Below are positions 16,724 through 25,785 of a DNA stretch of 64,000 nucleotides, in pieces. Position numbers and translations under genes: made by a program. The stretch lies in contig JAQBXY010000002.1 of assembly GCA_027623325.1 (NCBI GenBank), forward strand, positions 62,001-126,000. Direction: 5' to 3'. The notes below the pieces were generated by a model. That model saw nothing but the letters and a program-made list of their open reading frames with translations, did no database searches and had not been told where the DNA came from. Within the stretch, counting starts at the first letter, position 1; each line of letters begins with the position of its first letter. The DNA is from Gemmatimonadota bacterium. GTDB taxonomy: Bacteria; Gemmatimonadota; Gemmatimonadetes; Longimicrobiales; Gaopeijiaceae.

Positions 16724-19309
16724 ATGATCCGTGCAGTTCGTCGTCTATCGGAAATCACCGCCACGTTGACTGTCGTGGCCGCGCTCTTGGCGGGTCCCCT
16801 GCTCGCACAGAGGGGCGGTGGAGCGGGCGGAGGAGCCACGGCCCTGCCGTCGATCGAGGACAAGACGAGCGGTATGGAGCGGCTCGACGGATTCCTGCCC
16901 CTGTACTGGGACGCGGATCTGGGGCAGCTGTGGATGGAGATCCCCCGTCTCAATCAGGAGATGATCCACTACATGGGATACGGGGCTGGGCTCGGATCGA
17001 ATGACCTCGGGCTCGATCGAGGCGCGCTTCGCGGCACATCGCTGGTGAAGTTCGAGCGCGTGGGGCGGAAGATTCTGATGGTGCAACCGAACTATCGGTT
17101 CCGGGCGACGAGTGACAATCCCGACGAGGTGAGGGCCGTGCGAGACGCATTTGCGCGCTCCGTCCTGTGGGGCTTCACTCCCGAGGCGGAGACGGCAGGG
17201 CGCGTTCTGGTGGATATGACCGCCTTTCTCATTCGAGACGCGGTCAACGCGGGTGGGCAGATGCAGCCGGGCACGTACCGTCTCGACAACAGTCGCAGCA
17301 CCATCTACATGGAAATGACCAACGCCTTTCCGGCGAACACCGAGATGGAGGTCGAACTCACCTTCGTACAGCAGCCCGGTGCCGGCGGCGGCGGCCGCGG
17401 AGGCCGTGGGGGTGGAGGGTTCGAGGGCGTCGGACAGGTCGCGGCGAGTGGTGAAGCGGCGAGCATCCGGCTTCATCATTCGTTCGTCGAACTCCCCGAC
17501 GACAACTACGAGCCGCGTGCCTATGACCCGCGCGCGGGATACGGCGCCTCGACGTACCAGGAGTACTCCGCGGGACTCGGCGAAGACATGACACAGCGAG
17601 CCATCCGTCGCCACCGACTCGAGAAGCGGAACCCGAGCGCCGCGATCAGTGATCCTGTCGAGCCGATCGTCTACTACCTGGATCCGGGAACGCCGGAACC
17701 GGTACGCTCGGCACTGCTCGACGGAGCACGCTGGTGGAATCAGGCCTTCGAGGCCGCAGGGTACCGAAACGCGTTCCAGGTGGTCATGCGCCCGGACAGC
17801 ATCAGTTCGCTCGACGCCCGCTACAACGTGATCAACTGGGTGCACCGTTCCACGAGAGGGTGGAGCACAGGTGGCTCCGTAACCGATCCGCGCACCGGCG
17901 AGATCATCAAGGGTGTCGTCACGCTCGGATCACTCCGAATCCGCCAGGATTACATGATCGCGGAAGGGCTGCTGTCGCCTTATGCGACCGGCAACGAGAC
18001 GCCGCCGGAGCTCGAGGAGTGGGCCGTGGCTCGCATCCGGCAGCTGTCGGCCCATGAGGTCGGTCATACCATCGGTCTGGGCCACAACTACTACAACAGC
18101 ACCGCCGGTCGCATCTCGGTGATGGACTATCCCCATCCGCTCGTGGAGTTGAATAGCGACGGCTCGCTCGACTATTCCGAGGTCTACGACACGGATATCG
18201 GCGAGTTCGACAAGGTTGCGATCGCGTACGGCTATCAGGACTTCCCGAATGGGACGGACGAAGCGGCGGCGCTCGATCGGATTCTCTCCGACGCCTGGGA
18301 TGCGGACGTCCGATACATGACCGGCGGGGACACCGAGACCACTCCGCAAGCCGATGTGTGGGCGAACGGGACGGACATGGCCGCCGAGCTGAATCGCATG
18401 ATGGACGTACGACGTGCGGCGCTGTCGCGCTTCGGGGCCACGGCCATTCGAAACGGTCGGCCGATGGCCACGATCGAGGAGGTGCTCGTGCCTCTCTACA
18501 TGCACCACCGCTACCAGGCCGAGTCGACGGCGACGGTCGTCGGTGGTGTAGGGTACACCTACGCCATGCGGGGCGACGGACTCACACCGCTCTGGCGGGT
18601 GCCGGCCGCGCAGCAGAATCAGGCCTTGGACGCGCTCATGCGCACCCTACGCCCGTCGGAGCTCACACTGCCGATGTCGGTGGTCAACGCGATCCCGCCG
18701 CGTCCCCCGGGCTTCGGCGGTTCCCGTGAACTCTTCCCCCGCTACACGGGTGGCAGCTTCGATGCCATTACGCCGGCTGTGGTCGCAGCGAGCTTGACCG
18801 TAAACGCTCTTCTGACGGGAGATCGGGCGGCTCGCATGGTCGAGCAAGCGGCGCTCGACCCGTCGTTGCCGGGTCTCGGCGATGTTCTCGGGCGCCTCAT
18901 CGACGCGTCGTTCGGGGCGCGTGCGAACGGGGCGTATGAGGCGGAGGTGAAGCGTGCGGTCGAGGGTGTCGTGGTCGAGCGAATTGAATGGTTGGCCGCC
19001 AACGCTTCGATGCCTCAAGTCCGTGCCATCTCCACATCGGTGCTTCGGACCATGCAGGGGAATCTGATGGCGATGACTGATTCACCGCACGCCACGACGC
19101 TGGCGATGAACATCCAGAGGTTCCTCGACCGGCCGGCCAGTCCGACGACCATGCCGGCCACGCAGTCGGCTCCCCCGGGCGCTCCCATCGGCCAGCCCGC
19201 GATGGAGTGGTTGGGTGGCTTCGGAAATGCCGGCGTTGGCGAACCCGCCATGGAGTGGCTGCGGGCGACCCAGGCGTGGTGCCCTTGGGAGGGGGACGAT
19301 TGGCGGTAG
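16724..19309 (+). CDS. Exported zinc metalloprotease, DUF5117/DUF4953-type
   Basis: 861 residues from ATG 16724; AGGAGG sits eight bases upstream and the start opens a signal peptide (TATLTVVAALLAGPLLAQ). The in-frame reading from 16691 lacks these features. Metzincin-like zinc motif: LSAHEVGHTIGLGHNYYNS with the later SVMDYPHP methionine turn. A glycine-rich stretch (AGGGGRGGRGGGGFEG) lies near residue 235. Members of this family are large secreted peptidases that are abundant in Gemmatimonadota and Bacteroidota; the substrate is unknown. The C-terminus contains two near-identical PAMEWL motifs 16 residues apart. Confidence 0.88.
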   Translation: MIRAVRRLSEITATLTVVAALLAGPLLAQRGGGAGGGATALPSIEDKTSGMERLDGFLPLYWDADLGQLWMEIPRLNQEMIHYMGYGAGLGSNDLGLDRGALRGTSLVKFERVGRKILMVQPNYRFRATSDNPDEVRAVRDAFARSVLWGFTPEAETAGRVLVDMTAFLIRDAVNAGGQMQPGTYRLDNSRSTIYMEMTNAFPANTEMEVELTFVQQPGAGGGGRGGRGGGGFEGVGQVAASGEAASIRLHHSFVELPDDNYEPRAYDPRAGYGASTYQEYSAGLGEDMTQRAIRRHRLEKRNPSAAISDPVEPIVYYLDPGTPEPVRSALLDGARWWNQAFEAAGYRNAFQVVMRPDSISSLDARYNVINWVHRSTRGWSTGGSVTDPRTGEIIKGVVTLGSLRIRQDYMIAEGLLSPYATGNETPPELEEWAVARIRQLSAHEVGHTIGLGHNYYNSTAGRISVMDYPHPLVELNSDGSLDYSEVYDTDIGEFDKVAIAYGYQDFPNGTDEAAALDRILSDAWDADVRYMTGGDTETTPQADVWANGTDMAAELNRMMDVRRAALSRFGATAIRNGRPMATIEEVLVPLYMHHRYQAESTATVVGGVGYTYAMRGDGLTPLWRVPAAQQNQALDALMRTLRPSELTLPMSVVNAIPPRPPGFGGSRELFPRYTGGSFDAITPAVVAASLTVNALLTGDRAARMVEQAALDPSLPGLGDVLGRLIDASFGARANGAYEAEVKRAVEGVVVERIEWLAANASMPQVRAISTSVLRTMQGNLMAMTDSPHATTLAMNIQRFLDRPASPTTMPATQSAPPGAPIGQPAMEWLGGFGNAGVGEPAMEWLRATQAWCPWEGDDWR

Positions 19310-19321
19310 TCCGCCGCGCGC

Positions 19322-20179
19322 CTACCGCGTCTCCGCCCTGGGATCCAGCGCATCCTGTAACCCATCGCCCAAAAAGTTGACGGCGAGCACCACGAGGAGA
19401 ATGGCCAAGCCCGGGAAGATCGACAGCCAGGGCTGAGACGACATCGTCGCCTGCGCGTCCATCAGCATGTTGCCCCACGTCGGCGTCGGCGGCTGCACGC
19501 CGAGGCCGAGGAAGCTGAGCGACGATTCCAGAATGATCGCATTGCCGACCGCCAGCGTCGCGCCGACGACGATCGGGCCCATGGCGTTGGGCAGGACGTG
19601 GCGGGTGATGATCCGGGCGTTTGTGGCGCCCAGGCTGCGTGCTGCCTCGATGTACTCCATTTCTCGAATGGTCAACACCTCGCCCCGGACCACACGGGCG
19701 GTCGCCATCCAGGACAGAACGCCGATGGTGATCGACATGGAGGCGGCGTCGGCCTGAGTGTACGACGCCAGTACGATGAGGAGGGGCAGGGTCGGGATCG
19801 AATAGACGACGTCGGTCATGCGCATGAGCAGATTGTCGACCCACCCTCCGTAGAATCCTGAAGCCGCTCCTACGAGTGAGCCGAAACTCGTGCCGATCAC
19901 CGCCGCGAGCAGTCCGATCAGAATCGAGACACGGCCGCCATACAGAATTCGTGTCAGGAGGTCTCGACCGAGGTCGTCGGTGCCGAGCCAGTGGGCGAAC
20001 GACGGGGGTTGGCGAATGTTGGCGAGATCGATCTGGTCGAAATCGAAAGGCGCCAGCAGAGGTGCCGCCAGGCAGAGCAGGGATATCACCACGACCCCGA
20101 TCAGCGACGCGATCGCCAGCCGATGCCGCTTGAGCCGACGCCACACGAAGCCGTCTCCCCGGGTTGTCGCGCTATTCAT
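19322..20179 (-). CDS. ABC transporter permease, DppC/OppC-like
   Basis: 285 residues with about six membrane segments. The EAA-loop motif is clear (EAARSLGATNARIITRHVLPNAMGPIVVGATLAVGNAIILE). The N-terminal extension (WRRLKRHRLAIASLIGVVVISLLCLAAPLLAPFDFDQID) and the following HWLGTDDLGRDLLTRILYGGRVSI are typical of the DppC/OppC subunit of oligopeptide, dipeptide or nickel importers. It overlaps the DppB-like gene by eight bases, so the two are cotranslated. No ATPase or binding protein is in this operon. Confidence 0.93.
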   Translation of the reverse strand: MNSATTRGDGFVWRRLKRHRLAIASLIGVVVISLLCLAAPLLAPFDFDQIDLANIRQPPSFAHWLGTDDLGRDLLTRILYGGRVSILIGLLAAVIGTSFGSLVGAASGFYGGWVDNLLMRMTDVVYSIPTLPLLIVLASYTQADAASMSITIGVLSWMATARVVRGEVLTIREMEYIEAARSLGATNARIITRHVLPNAMGPIVVGATLAVGNAIILESSLSFLGLGVQPPTPTWGNMLMDAQATMSSQPWLSIFPGLAILLVVLAVNFLGDGLQDALDPRAETR

Positions 20180-21125
20180 AGCGGATGCGCGGGTCGAGGA
20201 GTCCGTAGATGACGTCTGCGAGCAGGTTGAAGACGACGACCATGGTGGAGCCGAGCAGCAGGATGCCCATGAGCAGCGGGTAGTCCCGCGAGAACATGGC
20301 CTGCACGAACATTCGACCGATTCCAGGCCAGGCGAAGATCGTCTCCGTGATGACCGCGCCGGAAAAGAGTCCGGCGAGGTTGAGCGCCATGACGGAGATC
20401 ACGGGGATCATCGCGTTCCGAAGCGCGTGTCCTCCGACCACGCTCCGTTCCGGAAGCCCCTTCGCACGCGCGGTCCGGACGAAGTCCGCCCGCAACACGC
20501 CGAGCATGCTCGCGCGCAGGTACCGAGACCAACCGGCCACGTAGCGGAAGGACAGCACGGTCGCGGGGAGGATCAGATGGAGAAGGTGGTCCCCCCACGA
20601 CGAAGCGCCGACGGTTTCGGTTCCGGCCACCGGCAACCAGCCGAGCCAGACCCCGAAGACCAGCTGCAGGATGAGGGCGAACCAGAAGACGGGCATCGCG
20701 ATGCCGACGAAAGAAACGCCCGTTCCAAGGTGGTCGAACCAGCTGTACTGCCGCACCGCGCTGAACACGCCGAGCAGAAAGGCCAAGACCGCAGCGAGGA
20801 GGAAGGACGCGCCCATCAGTTCCAACGTGGCCGGGAGTCGTTCGAGGATCATCTCGGCGACCGGGCGCGTGGTTGAGAAGCTGACACCGAGATCGCCCTT
20901 CAGGGCCGCGCCGATCCACCGTGCATACTGGACCGTCACCGGCTGGTCCACGCCGAGCCGTTGCCGGTACGCCTCGATCACATCGGGATCGATGAAGCGG
21001 TCGGACTCCAACAGCGCGCCTTCGGGACCTCCGGGGGCGGCCTGGATGACGCCAAACAGGATGATCGTCACCCCGAACAGGAGTGGGATCATCTGCAATG
21101 AGCGGCGGATGATGTAGCTCGTCAT
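20172..21125 (-). CDS. ABC transporter permease, DppB/OppB-like
   Basis: 317 residues with about six membrane segments. Starts with YIIRRSLQMIPLLFGVTIILF, ends with the conserved LADVIYGLLDPRIRYE, and contains the EAA loop TARAKGLPERSVVGGHALRNAMIPVISVMA. These are hallmarks of the DppB family, the heterodimer partner of DppC. First gene of a two-gene operon. The matching peptide-binding lipoprotein is probably the one at 22979-24604 on the same strand, separated from this operon by two plus-strand genes. Confidence 0.93.
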   Translation of the reverse strand: MTSYIIRRSLQMIPLLFGVTIILFGVIQAAPGGPEGALLESDRFIDPDVIEAYRQRLGVDQPVTVQYARWIGAALKGDLGVSFSTTRPVAEMILERLPATLELMGASFLLAAVLAFLLGVFSAVRQYSWFDHLGTGVSFVGIAMPVFWFALILQLVFGVWLGWLPVAGTETVGASSWGDHLLHLILPATVLSFRYVAGWSRYLRASMLGVLRADFVRTARAKGLPERSVVGGHALRNAMIPVISVMALNLAGLFSGAVITETIFAWPGIGRMFVQAMFSRDYPLLMGILLLGSTMVVVFNLLADVIYGLLDPRIRYE

Positions 21126-21177
21126 GCCGGGAGACTAGATTGAGACGTCCCGCCAAGCCACACCGGAAGCCCACTCG

Positions 21178-22263
21178 ATGTCCGACACCAGCCTCGTACC
21201 GGTCTTTGACGGCCACAACGATACGCTCACCCACATTCGAAACGCCGCTCCCGAGGACGCGCGGTCGTTCCTGAAGCAGAGTTCGATCGGGCACGTCGAT
21301 CTACCCAGAGCCCGCGCGGGAGGCTTGGCCGGTGGCTTCTTCGCGATCTTTACGACTTCCCCGGGAATGAGCCGAATCCACCGGCCACTCCTCGACGAAG
21401 ACGGTGAGGTCGTGCCGGGTGGATGGTCGGTGGACCTCCCCCCCAAGCTCGACCGCCGTACCGCGTACTCGTATACCGTATCGGTCATGTCCGACCTCTT
21501 CCGCCTCGTGGAAGAGTCCGCGGGGGGGATCGAGGTCGTCCGGACCGCATCGGCGCTCACCCGTTGCATCGAAGATGGGACGTTCGCGGTGATCCTGCAC
21601 ATCGAAGGCGCGGAAGCCATCGACACGCGGCTCGAAACGCTCGACGTCTTTTACGAAGCAGGCCTTCGGTCGCTCGGACCCGTCTGGAGCCGGCCGAACG
21701 CCTTCGCGCACGGTGTACCCTTCGACTTTCCCCGACATCCCGACACCGGCCCCGGGCTCACGCGCGCCGGACGACGACTCGTCAAGCGCTGCAATGAGCT
21801 CGGGGTCATGATCGACCTGTCTCACCTCAACGCGCAGGGCTTCTGGGATGTCGCGAGGATTTCCGAGGCCCCGCTCGTCGCGACCCACTCGAACGCCCAT
21901 GCGCTGTCAGCCACGCCGCGCAACCTCACCGACGCCCAGCTCGATGTTGTCGCGCTGAGCGGGGGTGTGGTCGGATTGAACTACGCGGTCGCTTTCCTCC
22001 GTGGCGACGGAAAGCACGATCCGGAAACGCCCCTGACCGAGATCGCGCGGCATGCCCGCTACATCGCGGACCTAATCGGCGTACGACACGTTGCGCTCGG
22101 GTCCGACTTCGACGGTGCGATGATCCCCGGAGATCTGCGAGACGTGACCCGCCTGCCGATGCTGCTCCAGGCGCTGCGGGACATCGGCTTCAGTGAAGAC
22201 GAGGTGCGTGCGATCGCGTATCGGAACTGGGTGAGAGTTCTGAAGGCGACCTGGGGAGAATGA
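21178..22263 (+). CDS. M19-family membrane dipeptidase (renal dipeptidase-like)
   Basis: 361 residues. Signature pieces of the family are present: VFDGHNDTLTHI (first HxD metal site), VILHIEGAEAID (bridging glutamate), MIDLSHLN, VATHSNAHAL and LGSDFDGAMIPGDL. M19 enzymes cleave dipeptides, including D-amino-acid and dehydro forms, with two metal ions. There is no signal peptide, so this copy should act in the cytoplasm on imported dipeptides, which fits the DppB/C permeases that diverge from it 52 bases away. Confidence 0.94.
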   Translation: MSDTSLVPVFDGHNDTLTHIRNAAPEDARSFLKQSSIGHVDLPRARAGGLAGGFFAIFTTSPGMSRIHRPLLDEDGEVVPGGWSVDLPPKLDRRTAYSYTVSVMSDLFRLVEESAGGIEVVRTASALTRCIEDGTFAVILHIEGAEAIDTRLETLDVFYEAGLRSLGPVWSRPNAFAHGVPFDFPRHPDTGPGLTRAGRRLVKRCNELGVMIDLSHLNAQGFWDVARISEAPLVATHSNAHALSATPRNLTDAQLDVVALSGGVVGLNYAVAFLRGDGKHDPETPLTEIARHARYIADLIGVRHVALGSDFDGAMIPGDLRDVTRLPMLLQALRDIGFSEDEVRAIAYRNWVRVLKATWGE

Positions 22264-22272
22264 CGGTGATCC

Positions 22273-22986
22273 ATGACTGATGGGAGTCGGCGCTTTACCG
22301 ACCGCGAGGTCGCGATGGTACTGCGCAAGGCATCCGAACTCGACGAATCCGAGGGCGGAGGGCCAAGCACCGGGCTCTCGCAGGGAGAACTGATCGAGAT
22401 CGCCCGCGAAGTGGGTATTTCGGCTGGCGCCATCGATCGTGCGGTCGCCGGCCTCGACCGAGGTCGAGAACTGGGGCCGGTGCTCGCGGGGGCGCCTCTC
22501 GTCCGAAAGGCCGTTCACGCGGTGCCATCCGAGCTCGACGAGCGAGCCATCGCGCGCTTGATCCAGCTCATCGATGAACGCACCGACACTGCCGGGACGG
22601 TTTCCGAGGCCCTGGGCTCGGTCCGATGGACATCGTCGGACCGCTTCAAGAGCACGCGCGTCTCGATCACCGCCGCCGGGGGTCAGACCTCGATCGAAGT
22701 CGTGGAGAAGGCACTCCCACGGATGCGTCGGATCTTCCACCTTCTTCCAGCTGCCTGGGCCACGATGATCGCGGCTCCGATCATCGGAGCGCTCCAGCTA
22801 TCGGCAACAGGCTCCATCGCTGCGGTTGTGCTCAGCCTCGCCGCGGGAGCCGGGATCGGGAGGGCGGTGTGGAGCGTGCTGTCCGCCGCGAGCGGTCGGC
22901 GTGTGCGGCGTCTGGCCGAGGGACTGGCTTCGGAGGGCTACGAGGCTTCGCGCTTGTCGATCGAGACGGACGAACCGCTTACCTGA
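22273..22986 (+). CDS. Hypothetical protein with DNA/ligand-binding-like N-terminus and C-terminal membrane pair
   Basis: 237 residues. The N-terminus (RRFTDREVAMVLRKASELDE, then LSQGELIEIAREVGISAGAIDRAVAGL) reads like a short helical module I have seen in many Gemmatimonadota proteins; it resembles a winged-helix or SHOCT-like element. Two hydrophobic segments near residues 160-200 anchor it in the membrane. The middle part (VRWTSSDRFKSTRVSITAAGGQTSIEVVEKA) is beta-rich. Function unknown. It follows the M19 gene by ten bases and overlaps the convergent binding-protein gene by eight. Confidence 0.65.
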   Translation: MTDGSRRFTDREVAMVLRKASELDESEGGGPSTGLSQGELIEIAREVGISAGAIDRAVAGLDRGRELGPVLAGAPLVRKAVHAVPSELDERAIARLIQLIDERTDTAGTVSEALGSVRWTSSDRFKSTRVSITAAGGQTSIEVVEKALPRMRRIFHLLPAAWATMIAAPIIGALQLSATGSIAAVVLSLAAGAGIGRAVWSVLSAASGRRVRRLAEGLASEGYEASRLSIETDEPLT

Positions 22987-24604
22987 GCGTCCACTCCCAA
23001 AGGTTCCAGAAGCTGCCGAAGTTGGTCCCGCTCCCGCGATAGTTCACCACGCGCTCACTGACGAGTTCGGGGATCACGTTGTAGTAGATCGGGAGCATGC
23101 GAGACTCTTCGGCCAGTCTGGCCTGGGCCTCGTCGAGCAGGGGCTTCCGCTCGTTGAAGCTGAGGGCCTGATCGGACGCGCGCAGGAGCTCGTCGAGGGC
23201 GGTCGAGCAGAAGCCCGTCATGTTGTTGGGCCCGTCACAGCGGTAGAGACCGGTGAAGCTCGGGTCGGCGGGGAGGAACCAGGCGCTGACGACGCCATCC
23301 CAGTTTCGGCTCCGCCACGTCTGGGTCCACGTGGCCGCCTCTAGAGTCTGGAACGCGACTTCGACACCCACGGATTTGAGCTGGGCCTGAATCACCTGCG
23401 CGACCGCGATCCGGTCGGTCGTGCCGGCTCGGTTCAGAAGTGTGAAGGAGAAGCGCTGACCGTCCTTCACGAGGACGCCATCAGGGCCTGGGCGCCAGCC
23501 GGCGGCTCCCAGCATTCGCACGGCCCGTTCGGGGTCGTAGGTCGAGGCCACGACGTCGGGGTTGTGATACGGACTCGTGGGGTTGATCGGTGTGTTCGCG
23601 ACTTGAACCGTCCCGCCCATGAGCTGCTCTGCGATCGCATCGCGGTCGATCGCGTGGAAGAGTGCCTCGCGGACCTCCTGATCGCGAAACAGGACCGTCG
23701 AGCGCTCGGAATTCAGACCCACGTCGAAGTGCAGGAAGGTATTCGAGCTGATCAGGTTGGCCTGGTACCCCTGCAGGCGCGTCGCCTCGGCGACCTGCGT
23801 GGGTTCGAGGCGCGTGTAGTGGTACTGGCCCGCCTTCATCGCATTCAGGCGCGTGTTCGAATCGGGGATGAACGACCAGACGACTTCGTCGATGGCAGGG
23901 AAGTCGGCGCCTCTCCAGTAGTCGTCGTTGCGGACCACTCGGATGTACTCCCCCGAACGCCACTCGGCGAACTTGAAGGGTCCGGTGCCCACGAGTTCGG
24001 TGCCCCGGTTGTACGGCGTGTAGTTCACGATCTCTTCGGTGGACATGCCACCCAGGACGTGTTCGGGCAGGATGGCCTCGAAGAGGCCCGCGTAGTAGCC
24101 GAACTCCGCCGACCAGCGGAAGACGACCGTGTGGTCGTCGGGCATGGAACAGTCGATGATGCCTTGATACCAGTCGCGGTTGTACGTCTGCGAGTTCTCG
24201 CTCGTCACGAAGCGCCAGGTGAAACACACGTCTTCGCTCGTGAACGCCTCGCCGTCGTGCCAGCGGACGTTCTCCTGGAGCGGCCACGTCATCGAAACCG
24301 TGCCGTCGGCATTGTGCTCGATCAGACCGTTCTCGGGTGTCGGTATCTGCTTGGCGAGTACCGGGATGTAGGTGTTGTGTTCGTCGGTCGTGATGAGGCC
24401 TTCGACCATGCTGAAGTGGACATCCACGAGCATCTGGCTCGTGAAGGCGTTGAGCACGTCGATCTCCCGATCGTATGCGACGCGCAGGATCGCTCTTCCG
24501 TCCGCGGACGCCAGCGGATCGCGGCGATCCCCGGTGCACGAGGCGAGCGTCAGAGCCAGCGCCACGGCGCACGAAAGGCGGCGTAGATGGGATGTTGGGG
24601 TCAC
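22979..24604 (-). CDS. Peptide-binding lipoprotein (SBP family 5)
   Basis: 541 residues from GTG 24604, which overlaps the stop of the upstream DUF885 gene as GTGA; the longer reading from 24697 only adds upstream coding sequence. A lipoprotein signal ends LALALTLASC. The sequence has the SBP_bac_5 pattern (VRWHDGEAFTSEDVCFTWRF, LVGTGPFKFAEWRSGEYIRV, REALFHAIDRDAIAEQLM, LYRCDGPNN). Likely delivers di/oligopeptides to the DppB/C pair nearby. Being in an operon with two DUF885 proteins suggests coupled peptide hydrolysis and uptake. Confidence 0.9.
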   Translation of the reverse strand: MTPTSHLRRLSCAVALALTLASCTGDRRDPLASADGRAILRVAYDREIDVLNAFTSQMLVDVHFSMVEGLITTDEHNTYIPVLAKQIPTPENGLIEHNADGTVSMTWPLQENVRWHDGEAFTSEDVCFTWRFVTSENSQTYNRDWYQGIIDCSMPDDHTVVFRWSAEFGYYAGLFEAILPEHVLGGMSTEEIVNYTPYNRGTELVGTGPFKFAEWRSGEYIRVVRNDDYWRGADFPAIDEVVWSFIPDSNTRLNAMKAGQYHYTRLEPTQVAEATRLQGYQANLISSNTFLHFDVGLNSERSTVLFRDQEVREALFHAIDRDAIAEQLMGGTVQVANTPINPTSPYHNPDVVASTYDPERAVRMLGAAGWRPGPDGVLVKDGQRFSFTLLNRAGTTDRIAVAQVIQAQLKSVGVEVAFQTLEAATWTQTWRSRNWDGVVSAWFLPADPSFTGLYRCDGPNNMTGFCSTALDELLRASDQALSFNERKPLLDEAQARLAEESRMLPIYYNVIPELVSERVVNYRGSGTNFGSFWNLWEWTLR

Positions 24605-25785
24605 GAGTCGAACATCTCCACGGTTCGGTTCGAATGCATGCGTCCATACAGATAGCGTACGAAGTCTGCGCGTCGCTCGGGGGTGACGCGCGCCCAATGG
24701 GGTGCGACGGCCGGTTCACCGCACCAGTAGGACCAAATGAGGGCGGCGCGACTGGGTGCTTCGATGAAGGCCATCCGGTTTTGGACCCAACCCTCTCCGC
24801 CCGTCAGCGCCTGGCCGCGTAGCCAATCGGTCGTCGCGTCGCGCGTCCAGTCGAGAGCGTGGCGCCTCCACGCCGCCCCGGTTCCGATCGCGGCGCGGTA
24901 CCGGGTCATGAGCGACTGGACCCGATCGTCGTCGGAAGTATCCCATCCGAGCACGGCGAGCCCGCTGTCGGCGATGCCTTCGAAGACCGACGAACTCGCC
25001 GTATTCACCACGGACAAAAGATTGTCGGCCGGTGCGGTGCCCTCTCGATACCACGCTTCGCGGAGCTTGAACTGGAGGTAGTGGCCAGGGTAACCCTCGT
25101 GAACCGCGAGATGCCGTAGGCCCGGGAGCGTGAGGGTAGGCTCGACGTTCAGCTCGACCTTACGAATCGAGTAGTTGCAGCGAGCGTTGAAGGGCACTCC
25201 GGTCACGGCCTCGACCGACATGCCGTCGGATCGGTCGGCCGGGATCTCGATGACATGCTCGTTGGTGAGATCCCACGCTTCCGCCATCAACTCACGACTG
25301 ACACCCTCGACCTCATCGGGCGGGACCCGATTCCGGTCTTCCCATGAGGCGCACTGGTGCGCGAGATCGCCGTTGTATCCCATGGGGCCCAGCAACGCGC
25401 GGAGCCCCGAGCGAAGTAGGTCCATCTCGCCGTCGCTGGCCGGGGCGACGGGCACATGGAGAAAGTCCCCCAGCTGCGACTCGAAATCGAGCCCGGTACT
25501 GCGCCAACGAATGAACGCCAGCGTCGAGTGCGCGAGCTGATCGTAATAGATGCGGCGATCGGGCTCACTCAATCCGGCCGCCTTCTCGCGCAGAGCCGTC
25601 CACCGCTCAGCTGCTTCGGTGTACGAAGGGAACGGCTCGGCAGAAAACTCATTCGAGACGTCCATGTTCAGCACGGCGAGGCCCGTGGCGTCGCCACTCT
25701 CCGCGCGGTACAGGGCGTCGACCCCGAGGATGGCGGTCATGACTTCTCGACCGTAGTCGAGTGTGCCCGCGCTGAGTTCGTTCAT
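24601..25785 (-). CDS. DUF885-family putative metallopeptidase with HExxPGH
   Basis: 394 residues starting at ATG 25785, which overlaps the TGA of the upstream gene (ATGA). A much longer frame runs to 26748 but that part lies over the coding sequence of the other DUF885 gene. The family zinc motif is present as AVHEGYPGHYLQFKLR. The second conserved block of the family (EGWALYxE) is reduced here to SSVFEGIADSGLAVLGW. No signal peptide is visible. Only part of the usual domain is covered, about two thirds of a typical DUF885 length. Confidence 0.82.
   Translation of the reverse strand: MNELSAGTLDYGREVMTAILGVDALYRAESGDATGLAVLNMDVSNEFSAEPFPSYTEAAERWTALREKAAGLSEPDRRIYYDQLAHSTLAFIRWRSTGLDFESQLGDFLHVPVAPASDGEMDLLRSGLRALLGPMGYNGDLAHQCASWEDRNRVPPDEVEGVSRELMAEAWDLTNEHVIEIPADRSDGMSVEAVTGVPFNARCNYSIRKVELNVEPTLTLPGLRHLAVHEGYPGHYLQFKLREAWYREGTAPADNLLSVVNTASSSVFEGIADSGLAVLGWDTSDDDRVQSLMTRYRAAIGTGAAWRRHALDWTRDATTDWLRGQALTGGEGWVQNRMAFIEAPSRAALIWSYWCGEPAVAPHWARVTPERRADFVRYLYGRMHSNRTVEMFDS

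Noticed and set aside
19890-20876. Plus-strand 328-codon open frame
   Set aside because: A shadow of the two ABC permease genes; composition is charged and low in hydrophobic residues, with no motif.
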